Assembly: GCA_035478715.1 (NCBI GenBank)
Contig: DATIJK010000003.1
Location: forward strand, 1-9,622
Source: JAICLK01 sp035478715
Lineage (GTDB): Bacteria > Patescibacteriota > Saccharimonadia > Saccharimonadales > UBA4665
Length of the DNA stretch: 9,622 nt
Reading direction: 5' to 3'
A model generated the notes under the pieces. It was not told the origin of the DNA. It was given only the letters and a program-made list of their open reading frames with translations, and ran no database searches. Both the position numbers and the translations under genes were made by a program. This document shows positions 1 to 5,497 of the stretch, in pieces; the stretch's first letter is position 1; each line of letters begins with the position of its first letter.

Positions 1-33
1 GTCGAAATCAAATATGATGACCTGTTTTTTCAT
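1..33 (-). CDS. HAD-superfamily hydrolase, N-terminal fragment (runs off window)
   Basis: Only the first 11 codons are inside the window; they read MKKQVIIFDFD. A basic start, a short hydrophobic strand and a DxD pair (Asp9, Asp11) is the standard beginning of haloacid-dehalogenase-fold phosphatases, where the first Asp is the phosphorylated nucleophile (motif DxDx[TV]). The residue that should follow, usually G-T, is outside. The ATG lies 6 nt downstream of the heliorhodopsin-like stop codon, so the two are almost certainly cotranscribed and perhaps translationally coupled. No Shine-Dalgarno is visible within the overlapping end of the upstream gene. An alternative ATG overlapping that stop (TGATG) gives only ten codons and is rejected. 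Substrate cannot be inferred from this fragment. Confidence 0.7.
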   Translation of the reverse strand, partial: MKKQVIIFDFD

Positions 34-39
34 CTAACA

Positions 40-864
40 TCAGGGGCGTAAAATCGCGACGTAAATCAACCAAGCCGTAACCGTATACATTACTAAGCTT
101 GCAATCACATACATCCGATCTGCGTAAAGGTAATTTTTCCAGTTTCCGGATTTACGCAGCTGCAAGAACAGATTAAGTGGAACGAGCGCAAATAATACGA
201 GTGCGACGATAGAAATCCAGTAAACAAACGCAGGAACGGAACCATAAATAGTCCCGCCAATGATGTTCAGTTTGATTATAGTCCACGGTATGATTCCTGA
301 CACCACCGACAACCAAAACAACACCCACTTGGTGCGCCCACCCTGGTCGTGACGCTCGGCAAACATCGCAAGTACAAACATTAACGCGGTCGATGACAAA
401 ATCACATACAGACTGGCTATATCTTGTACTCCGGATACTAGTGCGACGGCCGTCACCATAATGCTCGTGCTGACCGCATACAATATCCATCTTACGGAAT
501 TGATGCTATTTTTTATTTCGCGTTGATAAAATGCAAGTAGTCTGGAAGCCAGCAACGCATATGCGATTGCGGCAAGTAACAGAGACGCAGCTATAACATA
601 CGCCAAATTCAGGTTGAAAATTGATTGAGAGCCGGTAGCCAGTACGGTTTTACCTTGTGCGTTCGTCTGGAGCGAGTCGAGCCCGAGATAATTGATTGTG
701 ACCGGATATGACTGAACTGCGCTGAACAGCAAAATCATTATTACCTGTACACCAAAGACAAGTGCCAGCCATTTATTCCAGCTTCCGATACCTGATTGCG
801 TAGTTTTTACCGTAGCTTTGACCGAAGTTTTAGCCGATTTTTTCGGAGCGGGTTTTTTCGCCAT
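40..864 (-). CDS. Heliorhodopsin-family 7TM protein lacking the retinal-binding lysine
   Basis: 274 residues, full heliorhodopsin length. A Lys/Ala-rich cytoplasmic tail (1-30) is followed by seven hydrophobic helices at about 33-50, 85-110, 121-143, 145-168, 179-203, 208-236 and 248-270. A long polar loop after helix 1 (51-83) matches the extracellular AB loop of heliorhodopsins. Recognisable blocks shared with heliorhodopsin 48C12 (recalled from memory) are K-N-x3-x-RW (119-126), SG-x2-DIA (144-150), G-I-x-PW (190-194), G-x-W-x-NYL-x3-R-x-Y (240-252) and SLV-x5-AW (256-265). Aligning the last block without gaps puts Tyr260 (codon 85-87) where the Schiff-base lysine should be. The RW block puts Leu128 at the counterion Glu. 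The histidines of helices 1 and 2 align with Phe37 and Ala101, while the helix-7 serine (Ser256) is kept. There is no stop or frameshift. It should not form a retinal Schiff base; its role is unknown, perhaps sensory or structural. It lies downstream of msrA and directly upstream of a HAD hydrolase. No Shine-Dalgarno precedes the ATG. Confidence 0.85.
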   Translation of the reverse strand: MAKKPAPKKSAKTSVKATVKTTQSGIGSWNKWLALVFGVQVIMILLFSAVQSYPVTINYLGLDSLQTNAQGKTVLATGSQSIFNLNLAYVIAASLLLAAIAYALLASRLLAFYQREIKNSINSVRWILYAVSTSIMVTAVALVSGVQDIASLYVILSSTALMFVLAMFAERHDQGGRTKWVLFWLSVVSGIIPWTIIKLNIIGGTIYGSVPAFVYWISIVALVLFALVPLNLFLQLRKSGNWKNYLYADRMYVIASLVMYTVTAWLIYVAILRP

Positions 865-873
865 GATGATACA

Positions 874-879
874 ACTATA
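874..879 (-). promoter_or_regulatory. Candidate -10 element (TATAGT) for the heliorhodopsin-like gene
   Basis: TATAGT on the minus strand ends 9 nt before the ATG, so initiation 6-8 nt downstream would give a nearly leaderless mRNA. The corresponding -35 position reads TTAGTT, a poor match. It lies just beyond the hairpin and T-run that follow msrA, which would make sense as an independent start after partial termination. Weak on its own. Confidence 0.35.
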
Positions 880-892
880 TCATTGACCGCGC

Positions 893-919
893 AAAAAACT
901 AAGGGGTTACTAACCTCTT
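893..919 (-). terminator. Weak intrinsic terminator between msrA and the heliorhodopsin-like gene
   Basis: Read on the minus strand: AAG-A-GGTT, loop AGT, AACC-C-CTT, then AG and six T. That is a 7-bp stem with one C.A mismatch and a 3-nt loop, overlapping the msrA stop codon, followed by a T-run at 893-898. The stem is short and the T-run is offset by two bases, so termination is probably partial. It would reduce, not abolish, readthrough from msrA into the downstream genes. Confidence 0.4.
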
Positions 920-1410
920 ATCGGAGCATACGGGATATGGCACATACCAATGCCGGTCTTTTCCGTGAATTTTTGGTGCTCGGGTTCGGCTTCCCAGAAT
1001 TTCCCGGCTTTTTCTACCGTAGTTACGACTTTTCGTTCATCATTTTTCTTGTGCATGTTATACATGTCTATCATATCTTGGGCAGCTTTGTGCTGTTCTT
1101 CGCTGTAATAATAAATTGCCGAACGGTATTCGTCTCCGATGTCCGGCCCCTGCCTGTTCAGCTGCGTCGGATCATGCAACCGGAAAAAGTGCATCAATAA
1201 CGTTTTATAGCTGACCTTGTCGGGGTCAAATTCGACCAGCACGGCTTCGGCATGCCCGGTTTTCCGCGAAGCTACTTCCCAATACGTAGGATTATCTTTG
1301 TACCCGCCAGTATACCCGACTGTCGTTTTTACCACTCCCGGCACCTCATCAAAGTAATATTGCACGCCCCAGAAGCATCCAGCAGCAAATATCGCTTTTT
1401 GAGTCGTCAT
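910..1410 (-). CDS. msrA: Peptide-methionine (S)-S-oxide reductase MsrA
   Basis: 166 residues, the usual size of a single-domain MsrA. It reduces the S-epimer of methionine sulfoxide in proteins or free methionine back to methionine in the cytoplasm, using thioredoxin-type reductants. The catalytic motif GCFWG gives nucleophile Cys12 with Phe13-Trp14 forming the methyl-binding pocket. The GHAEAV block supplies Glu55, and the family signature HDPTQ-x-NRQGPD-x-GDEYRS runs from 79 to 96. Cys157 in the C-terminal GMCHIPYAP is a likely resolving cysteine. No MsrB domain is fused and none is adjacent. It is first in a same-strand group with the heliorhodopsin-like protein and a HAD hydrolase. The start is the first ATG; no Shine-Dalgarno precedes it, but an extended -10 lies 6 nt upstream, fitting leaderless expression. 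Identification is secure. Confidence 0.97.
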   Translation of the reverse strand: MTTQKAIFAAGCFWGVQYYFDEVPGVVKTTVGYTGGYKDNPTYWEVASRKTGHAEAVLVEFDPDKVSYKTLLMHFFRLHDPTQLNRQGPDIGDEYRSAIYYYSEEQHKAAQDMIDMYNMHKKNDERKVVTTVEKAGKFWEAEPEHQKFTEKTGIGMCHIPYAPIRG

Positions 1411-1416
1411 AGTAAA

Positions 1417-1425
1417 AGTATACCA
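1417..1425 (-). promoter_or_regulatory. Extended -10 promoter of msrA, probably leaderless
   Basis: The minus strand reads TGG-TATACT, an extended -10 (TGn plus a 5/6 match to TATAAT), ending only 6 nt before the msrA ATG. Normal spacing to the start site puts +1 on or next to the A of the start codon. The -35 position (CACCGC) is not recognisable, as is common in extended -10 promoters. No Shine-Dalgarno exists in the few transcribed bases. Confidence 0.55.
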
Positions 1426-1455
1426 AGGAATGATATCCCGCGGTGGCGCTTACCT

Positions 1456-1484
1456 TTTACAACATCGGTGAGACTTGTTACAAT
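1456..1484 (+). promoter_or_regulatory. Sigma70-type promoter of the ABC-F gene
   Basis: TTTACA at 1456-1461 and TACAAT at 1479-1484, separated by 17 nt; each matches 5 of 6 consensus bases. Predicted +1 is near 1491, giving a leader of about 64 nt before the ATG at 1555. It is divergent from the msrA promoter, with 30 bp between the two -35/-10 regions. The leader shows no obvious coding leader peptide or terminator. Confidence 0.6.
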
Positions 1485-1554
1485 TAACTGTATGATACGA
1501 CAGTCCTAGATATATCCTCGACCCTTAATTTCTTCATTGAAAGGACTGTTTCTT

Positions 1555-3207
1555 ATGCTTGTTACGATAGATATCGAGCAAAAAATCATCTCTAACCAGC
1601 CGCTGTTTACAAACCTGCAACTCACCATAGCAGCCAACGAAAAAGCAGCAATTATCGGACGCAATGGTGTCGGTAAAACCACACTTTTCCGCATGATTGC
1701 CGGTGAAGATGCTGACTACTCCGGCTCAATTACCCGACGCAGTGGTGTAGAAATTGTGTCTACGCGTCAGGAACATCACGAATTGGGCGACCAGACTGTA
1801 ATTGAATATATCCTTGAAAATTTGCCAGAGTTTGCCGATCTGCAACACATTATCGATACCTACCCGGCGACCATGGGCAGCCACGTGGGTAAAATTACCC
1901 GCTACAGCGAAGCCCTTGAACGTTTTGCCACGCTTGATTATTACACTGTCGAGGACCGCGTGCGGCGCAGCTTAAATGATTACCAGCTTGGCGCAACGGC
2001 CGATCGGCCGATGGCCAGTTTGAGCGGCGGACAGAAACGTTTCGTGGAACTCATCAGAGTGGAATACGCCCGCGCAGACCTCGCGCTAATCGACGAACCG
2101 ACCAACCATATGGACTATGTAGCCAAAGCTGCTTTTCTAAAATGGTTCACGGCGTGCAAATACGCGGTGGTGGTCATCACACACGACCGCGATTTGCTGC
2201 AACAGGTACAGCGAATCATTGAGCTCAAAGACCGCCATGCGGTGAGTTTTCCGGGTAACTATGATGCATACCTTCTGCAAAACACACAGCGTACCGCCGC
2301 GGCATTGAATCAGTACGACACGGTACAACGCCGGATTGAAAATATTAAGAAACAAATCCAAAATGCGCGGGCTAAAAAAGCTAGCTGGGGCGGTACTGCC
2401 GACAAGAAAAATCCGTTTGTCGTAATTGAAACGAAACTGCTAAAAGAGTTACGTGAACTTACCAATCAAGAACGCCCAAGTTTCTGGATTGATCAGGAAT
2501 CAATGGAAAATCTCCGGCCCACCGACAGCGAAAGTTACCAGAAGCACAAAGCCAAAACCATCCATATCCGCCGGCAGAATCAGGCCGAGCGTCAGCGAGA
2601 TTTACTAACGCTCGACAAGGTGCAGGTTGGCTATAGCCTACCGTTGTTCGAACCGCTCTCTGTGCGCATTCAGACCGGCGATCGGCTGCAAATCGTCGGC
2701 CGCAATGGCGCGGGCAAAACTACGCTCGTTCACGCTATTTTAAACAATGCACACGAGCAGCCGTCCGCCACATTACTTGGCGGCGAGATTATTTGTGATA
2801 GTAAACTTCGCATTAACACATACGAGCAGGAAATAGATACTGTTTATCTGGAGATGACTCTCGCACAGGCTATCGAGCATATCTACGACAGTTTTGGTCT
2901 TGGCATCACAGATGAACAAATCATGCGCCTGCTCAGCGATTACCTCTTTGACCCGCACGCCGACCGCGTACACCCGGTAAGCCAGTTGTCGGGCGGCCAA
3001 AAAGCGCGTTTGCAACTCATCCGGCTGTTTGCAAACGACCCGAATCTCGTGATTTTGGATGAGCCCACGAATCATCTTGACCTACCATCCATAGAAGAAC
3101 TCGAAGCTGCTCTGGCACACTATCACGGTGCGCTACTCTACATCAGCCACGATAGTTATTTGAGCCGCCATCTTGGCGGCGAGCAGTTGGTCATTAAGCA
3201 AACCTGA
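1555..3207 (+). CDS. ABC-F family ATPase (ribosome-acting, possible antibiotic-resistance type)
   Basis: 550 residues from the ATG at 1555. An in-frame TTG at 1537 would add six residues but lies upstream of AAAGGA (1540-1545), which sits 9 nt before the ATG and fixes the start. Two ABC cassettes in one chain, no membrane segments. Cassette 1: Walker A GRNGVGKT (35-42), LSGGQ (156-160), Walker B with EPTNHMD (Glu181), H-loop His210, then GNYDAYL (234-240), a hallmark of ABC-F proteins. A charged, helical interdomain linker spans about 241-345. Cassette 2: GRNGAGKT (382-389), LSGGQ (478-482), DEPTNHLD (Glu503), His532. All catalytic residues are intact. ABC-F proteins bind the ribosomal E site and either tune elongation or displace antibiotics; the long linker permits but does not prove a resistance role. 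It is a solo transcription unit. Confidence 0.93.
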   Translation: MLVTIDIEQKIISNQPLFTNLQLTIAANEKAAIIGRNGVGKTTLFRMIAGEDADYSGSITRRSGVEIVSTRQEHHELGDQTVIEYILENLPEFADLQHIIDTYPATMGSHVGKITRYSEALERFATLDYYTVEDRVRRSLNDYQLGATADRPMASLSGGQKRFVELIRVEYARADLALIDEPTNHMDYVAKAAFLKWFTACKYAVVVITHDRDLLQQVQRIIELKDRHAVSFPGNYDAYLLQNTQRTAAALNQYDTVQRRIENIKKQIQNARAKKASWGGTADKKNPFVVIETKLLKELRELTNQERPSFWIDQESMENLRPTDSESYQKHKAKTIHIRRQNQAERQRDLLTLDKVQVGYSLPLFEPLSVRIQTGDRLQIVGRNGAGKTTLVHAILNNAHEQPSATLLGGEIICDSKLRINTYEQEIDTVYLEMTLAQAIEHIYDSFGLGITDEQIMRLLSDYLFDPHADRVHPVSQLSGGQKARLQLIRLFANDPNLVILDEPTNHLDLPSIEELEAALAHYHGALLYISHDSYLSRHLGGEQLVIKQT

Positions 3208-3217
3208 GAAAATATAT

Positions 3218-3694
3218 TTACGATTCAAATATGAGTTTTCGAACATCCACGAAATCATCATTTACTTTGCTGTCAGTATTAATCCAAATCTTCTGTGGTG
3301 TCGATTTGTAAATTCGACGCGGTTTATTACCAAGATATTCTCTACCATCCGACGGATTGTACGGATCATTGCCGAACACTTTAGCTGCTATCATTACTTC
3401 ATTTTTATCCGTAAGTTCCATGGCAACAGTATCCAAATACAAACCTGTTGACGGTTTTCTGTTTGCCGGGGTCGAGTCGAAAATAACTATAAACGCCTTG
3501 CTGTTATGTCTGATGTTTCTTGAATGCTGATTTTCGGTCCATGAAGCCCAATAAATTGTCAGATCATCAGCAAAATGAAAACTTGCCACTGGAGTGTTCC
3601 ACGGCGATCCGTCAGGGCAAGTCGTAGCGACCACAATGTATGGTATATTATCGAACTTCTTTCGATATTTGAGCGGTAATTCTGTGCGTTTCAT
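3218..3694 (-). CDS. Pyridoxamine 5'-phosphate oxidase-like FMN-binding split-barrel protein
   Basis: 158 residues. The order of elements fits the PNPOx-like split beta-barrel family: an N-terminal helix, a strand with YIVVATTCPDGSPWNTPVA (19-37), a second hairpin DDLTIYWASW (43-52), NQHSRNI (55-61) which in relatives contacts the FMN phosphate, and a strand AFIVIFDST (67-75). The C-terminal half (GREYLGNKPRRIYK, 117-130) is less conserved. Members reduce or oxidise diverse substrates with FMN or F420, or bind haem; substrate cannot be called here. It is divergent from the TrmB-type regulator at 3773 across 78 bp, so it is a plausible target of that regulator. It converges with the ABC-F gene with a 10-nt gap and no hairpin. 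No Shine-Dalgarno precedes the ATG. Confidence 0.8.
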   Translation of the reverse strand: MKRTELPLKYRKKFDNIPYIVVATTCPDGSPWNTPVASFHFADDLTIYWASWTENQHSRNIRHNSKAFIVIFDSTPANRKPSTGLYLDTVAMELTDKNEVMIAAKVFGNDPYNPSDGREYLGNKPRRIYKSTPQKIWINTDSKVNDDFVDVRKLIFES

Positions 3695-3703
3695 CGCACA
3701 ACT

Positions 3704-3733
3704 AATCTATCAGATGGGTATAATTTGTGTAAA
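3704..3733 (-). promoter_or_regulatory. Candidate promoter of the PNPOx-like gene
   Basis: On the minus strand TTTACA (3728-3733), 18 nt, TAGATT (3704-3709). The -10 ends 9 nt before the ATG, so the mRNA would be nearly leaderless, agreeing with the missing Shine-Dalgarno. A competing reading uses TTGCAC inside the dyad at 3739-3755 as -35 with TATACC as -10. Both place the dyad in or just upstream of the promoter. Confidence 0.35.
3719..3724 (+). promoter_or_regulatory. TATAAT -10 element of the TrmB-type regulator gene
   Basis: An exact TATAAT with a G-rich upstream edge (TGGG) lies 48 nt before the ATG at 3773; predicted +1 is near 3731. No good -35 is present at 16-18 nt. The resulting leader of about 42 nt contains the TGTGCA/TGCACA dyad and no Shine-Dalgarno. 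Confidence 0.45.
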
Positions 3734-3738
3734 ACTGT

Positions 3739-3755
3739 TGTGCAAAAAGTGCACA
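3739..3755. promoter_or_regulatory. Perfect dyad TGTGCA-N5-TGCACA, candidate operator
   Basis: TGTGCA at 3739-3744 and its exact inverse TGCACA at 3750-3755 flank AAAAG. A wider imperfect pair AACTGT (3733-3738) and ACAGTT (3753-3758) surrounds it. A 17-bp symmetric site between two divergent genes, one encoding a winged-helix regulator, is the usual layout of an autoregulatory operator. It lies downstream of the plus-strand -10 (roadblock position) and over the minus-strand -35 region. It could also fold as a short hairpin in the regulator's mRNA leader. Confidence 0.5.
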
Positions 3756-3772
3756 GTTGATAACATGTACTT

Positions 3773-4585
3773 ATGCTAACAGATGCTACCGCCATTAGGA
3801 CCTACTTTGCCAAACTTGGGCTTGAATCCGAAATCGCTGATATATACCTTGCCCTGCACACTAGCGGACCGCAAACGATTTCCGAGCTTTCGCGTACATC
3901 TAAAGTAGAACGTACGCGGATTTACCGGCTGATAGACAAATTGCTCGAATCAAACCTGATTGAAGTCGAAAGCCATTATAAGCGCGGCATCATCAAGGCG
4001 GCGCCCATTGCAAACCTGCAGATTCTTATCAGCCAGAAAGAACAGGATCTAAAGAGCCTGCAGGACGAATTAGGTCTCATAGAACAGGTTTTAGCGACCA
4101 ATAGCTTGTCAAACCCAGCTACTCGCGTACAGTTCTACAACGGGCCTGAAGGCTATAAGCAGATGTTTTGGAATGAGCCGTCAACTAAATCCGAAGTGCT
4201 TTGTATCATATATGACATCGCGCAGCCGCACACGAATATCAAATTTTTTGAACGGTGGGTTGATCGGGCGAACGAACATCAGGTCCATTACCGTGAAATA
4301 CATGGCGACCATTTCAGAAAAAGCAAAAAAGCCTGGTATGCCACCAAGACGAACCGGCAGCTTAAATATTATGATGACCGCTATATCAGCCCGAAAATAT
4401 TCCCAATCACGCATAGCATGACCATCTACGATAATGTTGTCGCCTTTTACAACTGGAGAGACGGCGAAATATTCGGCATCGAAATTTACAATCAGGATAT
4501 TGCTGATAGCCAGCGGGCATTTTTCGAATCACTATGGCAAAAAGCCGAACCTGAAACTATGTTTGATAATTTGAGAAAACAATAA
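3773..4585 (+). CDS. TrmB-family winged-helix transcriptional regulator
   Basis: 270 residues. The N-terminal third is a winged helix: a short first helix (6-15), IADIYLALHTSGPQTISELSRTSKV (21-45) as helix 2 and turn, recognition helix ERTRIYRLIDKLLESNLI (46-63), then a basic wing (64-75). This is the layout of the TrmB DNA-binding domain. A Leu/Gln/Glu-rich coiled coil (84-108) likely mediates dimerisation. The C-terminal part (118-265) resembles the effector-sensing domain of TrmB-like proteins common in CPR bacteria and archaea, with GPEGYKQMF (124-132) and a Trp/Tyr-rich core. The effector is unknown. No Shine-Dalgarno is seen. The divergent PNPOx-like gene and the intervening dyad suggest autoregulation and control of that flavoprotein. 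It converges with the next gene, with only 3 nt between the stops. Confidence 0.85.
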   Translation: MLTDATAIRTYFAKLGLESEIADIYLALHTSGPQTISELSRTSKVERTRIYRLIDKLLESNLIEVESHYKRGIIKAAPIANLQILISQKEQDLKSLQDELGLIEQVLATNSLSNPATRVQFYNGPEGYKQMFWNEPSTKSEVLCIIYDIAQPHTNIKFFERWVDRANEHQVHYREIHGDHFRKSKKAWYATKTNRQLKYYDDRYISPKIFPITHSMTIYDNVVAFYNWRDGEIFGIEIYNQDIADSQRAFFESLWQKAEPETMFDNLRKQ

Positions 4586-4588
4586 TTA

Positions 4589-5317
4589 TTATGGACAAGT
4601 GGTACTAGTAGACTGAGGAACACTGATCCACGGTGAATTTGCCGCAAATGGCCCGTTGATGTCCAGACGGAAACTGTAAGAATAATTCGCACTTGCAGCA
4701 GCGCTTACAAGCGGCTGCGTCGGGTCGTTCGAATTGATTTGTTCGACCTGTACTCCGGCATCATAGCCTTGATTATGGATCGATGTGTTTAGCGGCGTAG
4801 TGACGCTACTGCCGCTGTCAATCCGGGTTTCCCAGTTCCACGCGAAGTCACCTGCCGATGCTGTTAATTCTGACAAAGTAACTTGAGCTGACTTTACATT
4901 ATAGAGTGATACTCCCTGTTCGCAGACTGGTGCGATAGTGGTCGGCGCCAAACTAACCGCTGCAGTTATTACCTGCGCATTACTGTGAGTTCCGGCCTGA
5001 GATGATGCTTCGTTTGATGAAGCAGTCTTATCTGACTTATTACTGCTATGTTTCGTGTCGGACTGCTTTGCACCGTCTTTTGCTGCAACGGTACTATCTT
5101 TGCTTTGCGGGTCTGAGTTGCTGTCTGTATCAGGTGAAAAACTAACCGGTAATCCGACCACATTCATTGCAGTCTGAAGCGATGCGCGGGCTGACGCGTT
5201 ACTGCCTATGAACAATACGCACACTGCGACAAGCGTTATTATCAACGCCGGTGTACCATTTGCCCGCCGCAAGCCGCGCCAGGCGTTTAACATCAAAACT
5301 TGTATAAATCTAAGCAT
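4589..5317 (-). CDS. Exported or membrane-anchored protein with Ser-rich stalk, family not recognised
   Basis: 242 residues. A positively charged N-terminus (Arg3, Arg14, Arg17, Arg18) precedes one hydrophobic segment (about 23-39), either a signal anchor or a long signal peptide with possible cleavage near SNASA (39-43). Residues 62-113 are low-complexity Ser/Asp/Lys/Asn/Gln, a typical extracellular stalk. The C-terminal 130 residues look like a beta-rich globular domain, and Cys132 and Cys241 could form a disulfide; the latter is the second-last residue. I recognise no family. It is divergent from the LPNTG surface protein, and both are cell-surface proteins. It has a good promoter but no convincing Shine-Dalgarno before the ATG. 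Confidence 0.75.
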   Translation of the reverse strand: MLRFIQVLMLNAWRGLRRANGTPALIITLVAVCVLFIGSNASARASLQTAMNVVGLPVSFSPDTDSNSDPQSKDSTVAAKDGAKQSDTKHSSNKSDKTASSNEASSQAGTHSNAQVITAAVSLAPTTIAPVCEQGVSLYNVKSAQVTLSELTASAGDFAWNWETRIDSGSSVTTPLNTSIHNQGYDAGVQVEQINSNDPTQPLVSAAASANYSYSFRLDINGPFAANSPWISVPQSTSTTCP

Positions 5318-5347
5318 CTTCGGTCACTCTTCGTGCCCTAGCCAAGT

Positions 5348-5376
5348 ATTATAGCACATGCAATTTATACATCCAA
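5348..5376 (-). promoter_or_regulatory. Promoter of the stalked exported protein (TTGGAT-N17-TGC-TATAAT)
   Basis: On the minus strand TTGGAT (5371-5376), 17 nt, TATAAT (5348-5353). The spacer ends in TGC, so the -10 is also of the extended TGn type. Predicted +1 is near 5341, leaving a leader of about 25 nt. The -10 is an exact consensus. Confidence 0.65.
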
Positions 5377-5392
5377 TCTTAAGGTTCAATGA

Positions 5393-5406
5393 ATAAATAT
5401 ATTTAT
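5393..5406. promoter_or_regulatory. 14-bp AT palindrome in UP-element position
   Basis: ATAAATATATTTAT is a perfect palindrome made only of A and T. Relative to the predicted +1 at about 5451 it covers roughly -58 to -45, where UP elements contact the RNA polymerase alpha subunit. It lies between the two divergent promoters and could also be a regulator site. Confidence 0.45.
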
Positions 5407-5415
5407 AGTACAATA

Positions 5416-5444
5416 TTGACATATTCGCATTATTTTTGTATAAT
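5416..5444 (+). promoter_or_regulatory. Exact-consensus sigma70 promoter, TTGACA-N17-TATAAT
   Basis: TTGACA at 5416-5421 and TATAAT at 5439-5444 are both perfect, with the optimal 17-nt spacer. Natural promoters seldom match at all twelve bases. With the AT palindrome upstream it predicts very high transcription of the LPNTG surface protein. Predicted +1 is near 5451, next to a TTACGTAA palindrome (5447-5454). Confidence 0.9.
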
Positions 5445-5460
5445 GCTTACGTAAATCTCG

Positions 5461-5477
5461 ACAGGGGTGGCCCCTGT
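5461..5477 (+). promoter_or_regulatory. 5'-UTR stem-loop ahead of the surface-protein gene
   Basis: ACAGGGG-TGG-CCCCTGT forms a perfect 7-bp stem with a 3-nt loop beginning about 10 nt from the predicted 5' end, followed by TTTTG. The T-run is too short for a strong terminator. A GC-rich hairpin near the 5' end more likely protects the mRNA from degradation. Immediately after it comes AGGAAGGAG (5482-5490), a strong Shine-Dalgarno 7 nt before the ATG at 5498. Confidence 0.6.
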
Positions 5478-5497
5478 TTTGAGGAAGGAGTTTTGGG

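Noticed and set aside
40..130. Idea that the missing retinal lysine is due to a frameshift near the 3' end
   Set aside because: The frame continues through SLV and the AW motif to the normal C-terminus, in register with the family on both sides of position 260.
796..1200. Plus-strand open frame opposite msrA and the start of the 7TM gene
   Set aside because: It is antisense to a clear MsrA, has no ribosome site or promoter, and its composition is that of a shadow frame.
3164..3180. GCCGCC-ATCTT-GGCGGC hairpin near the end of the ABC-F gene as a terminator
   Set aside because: A perfect 6-bp stem, but it lies inside the coding sequence and no T-run follows on either strand.
3765..3779. Short ORF MYLC overlapping the start of the TrmB-type gene
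   Set aside because: Four codons with no ribosome site; no structure links it to the downstream start.
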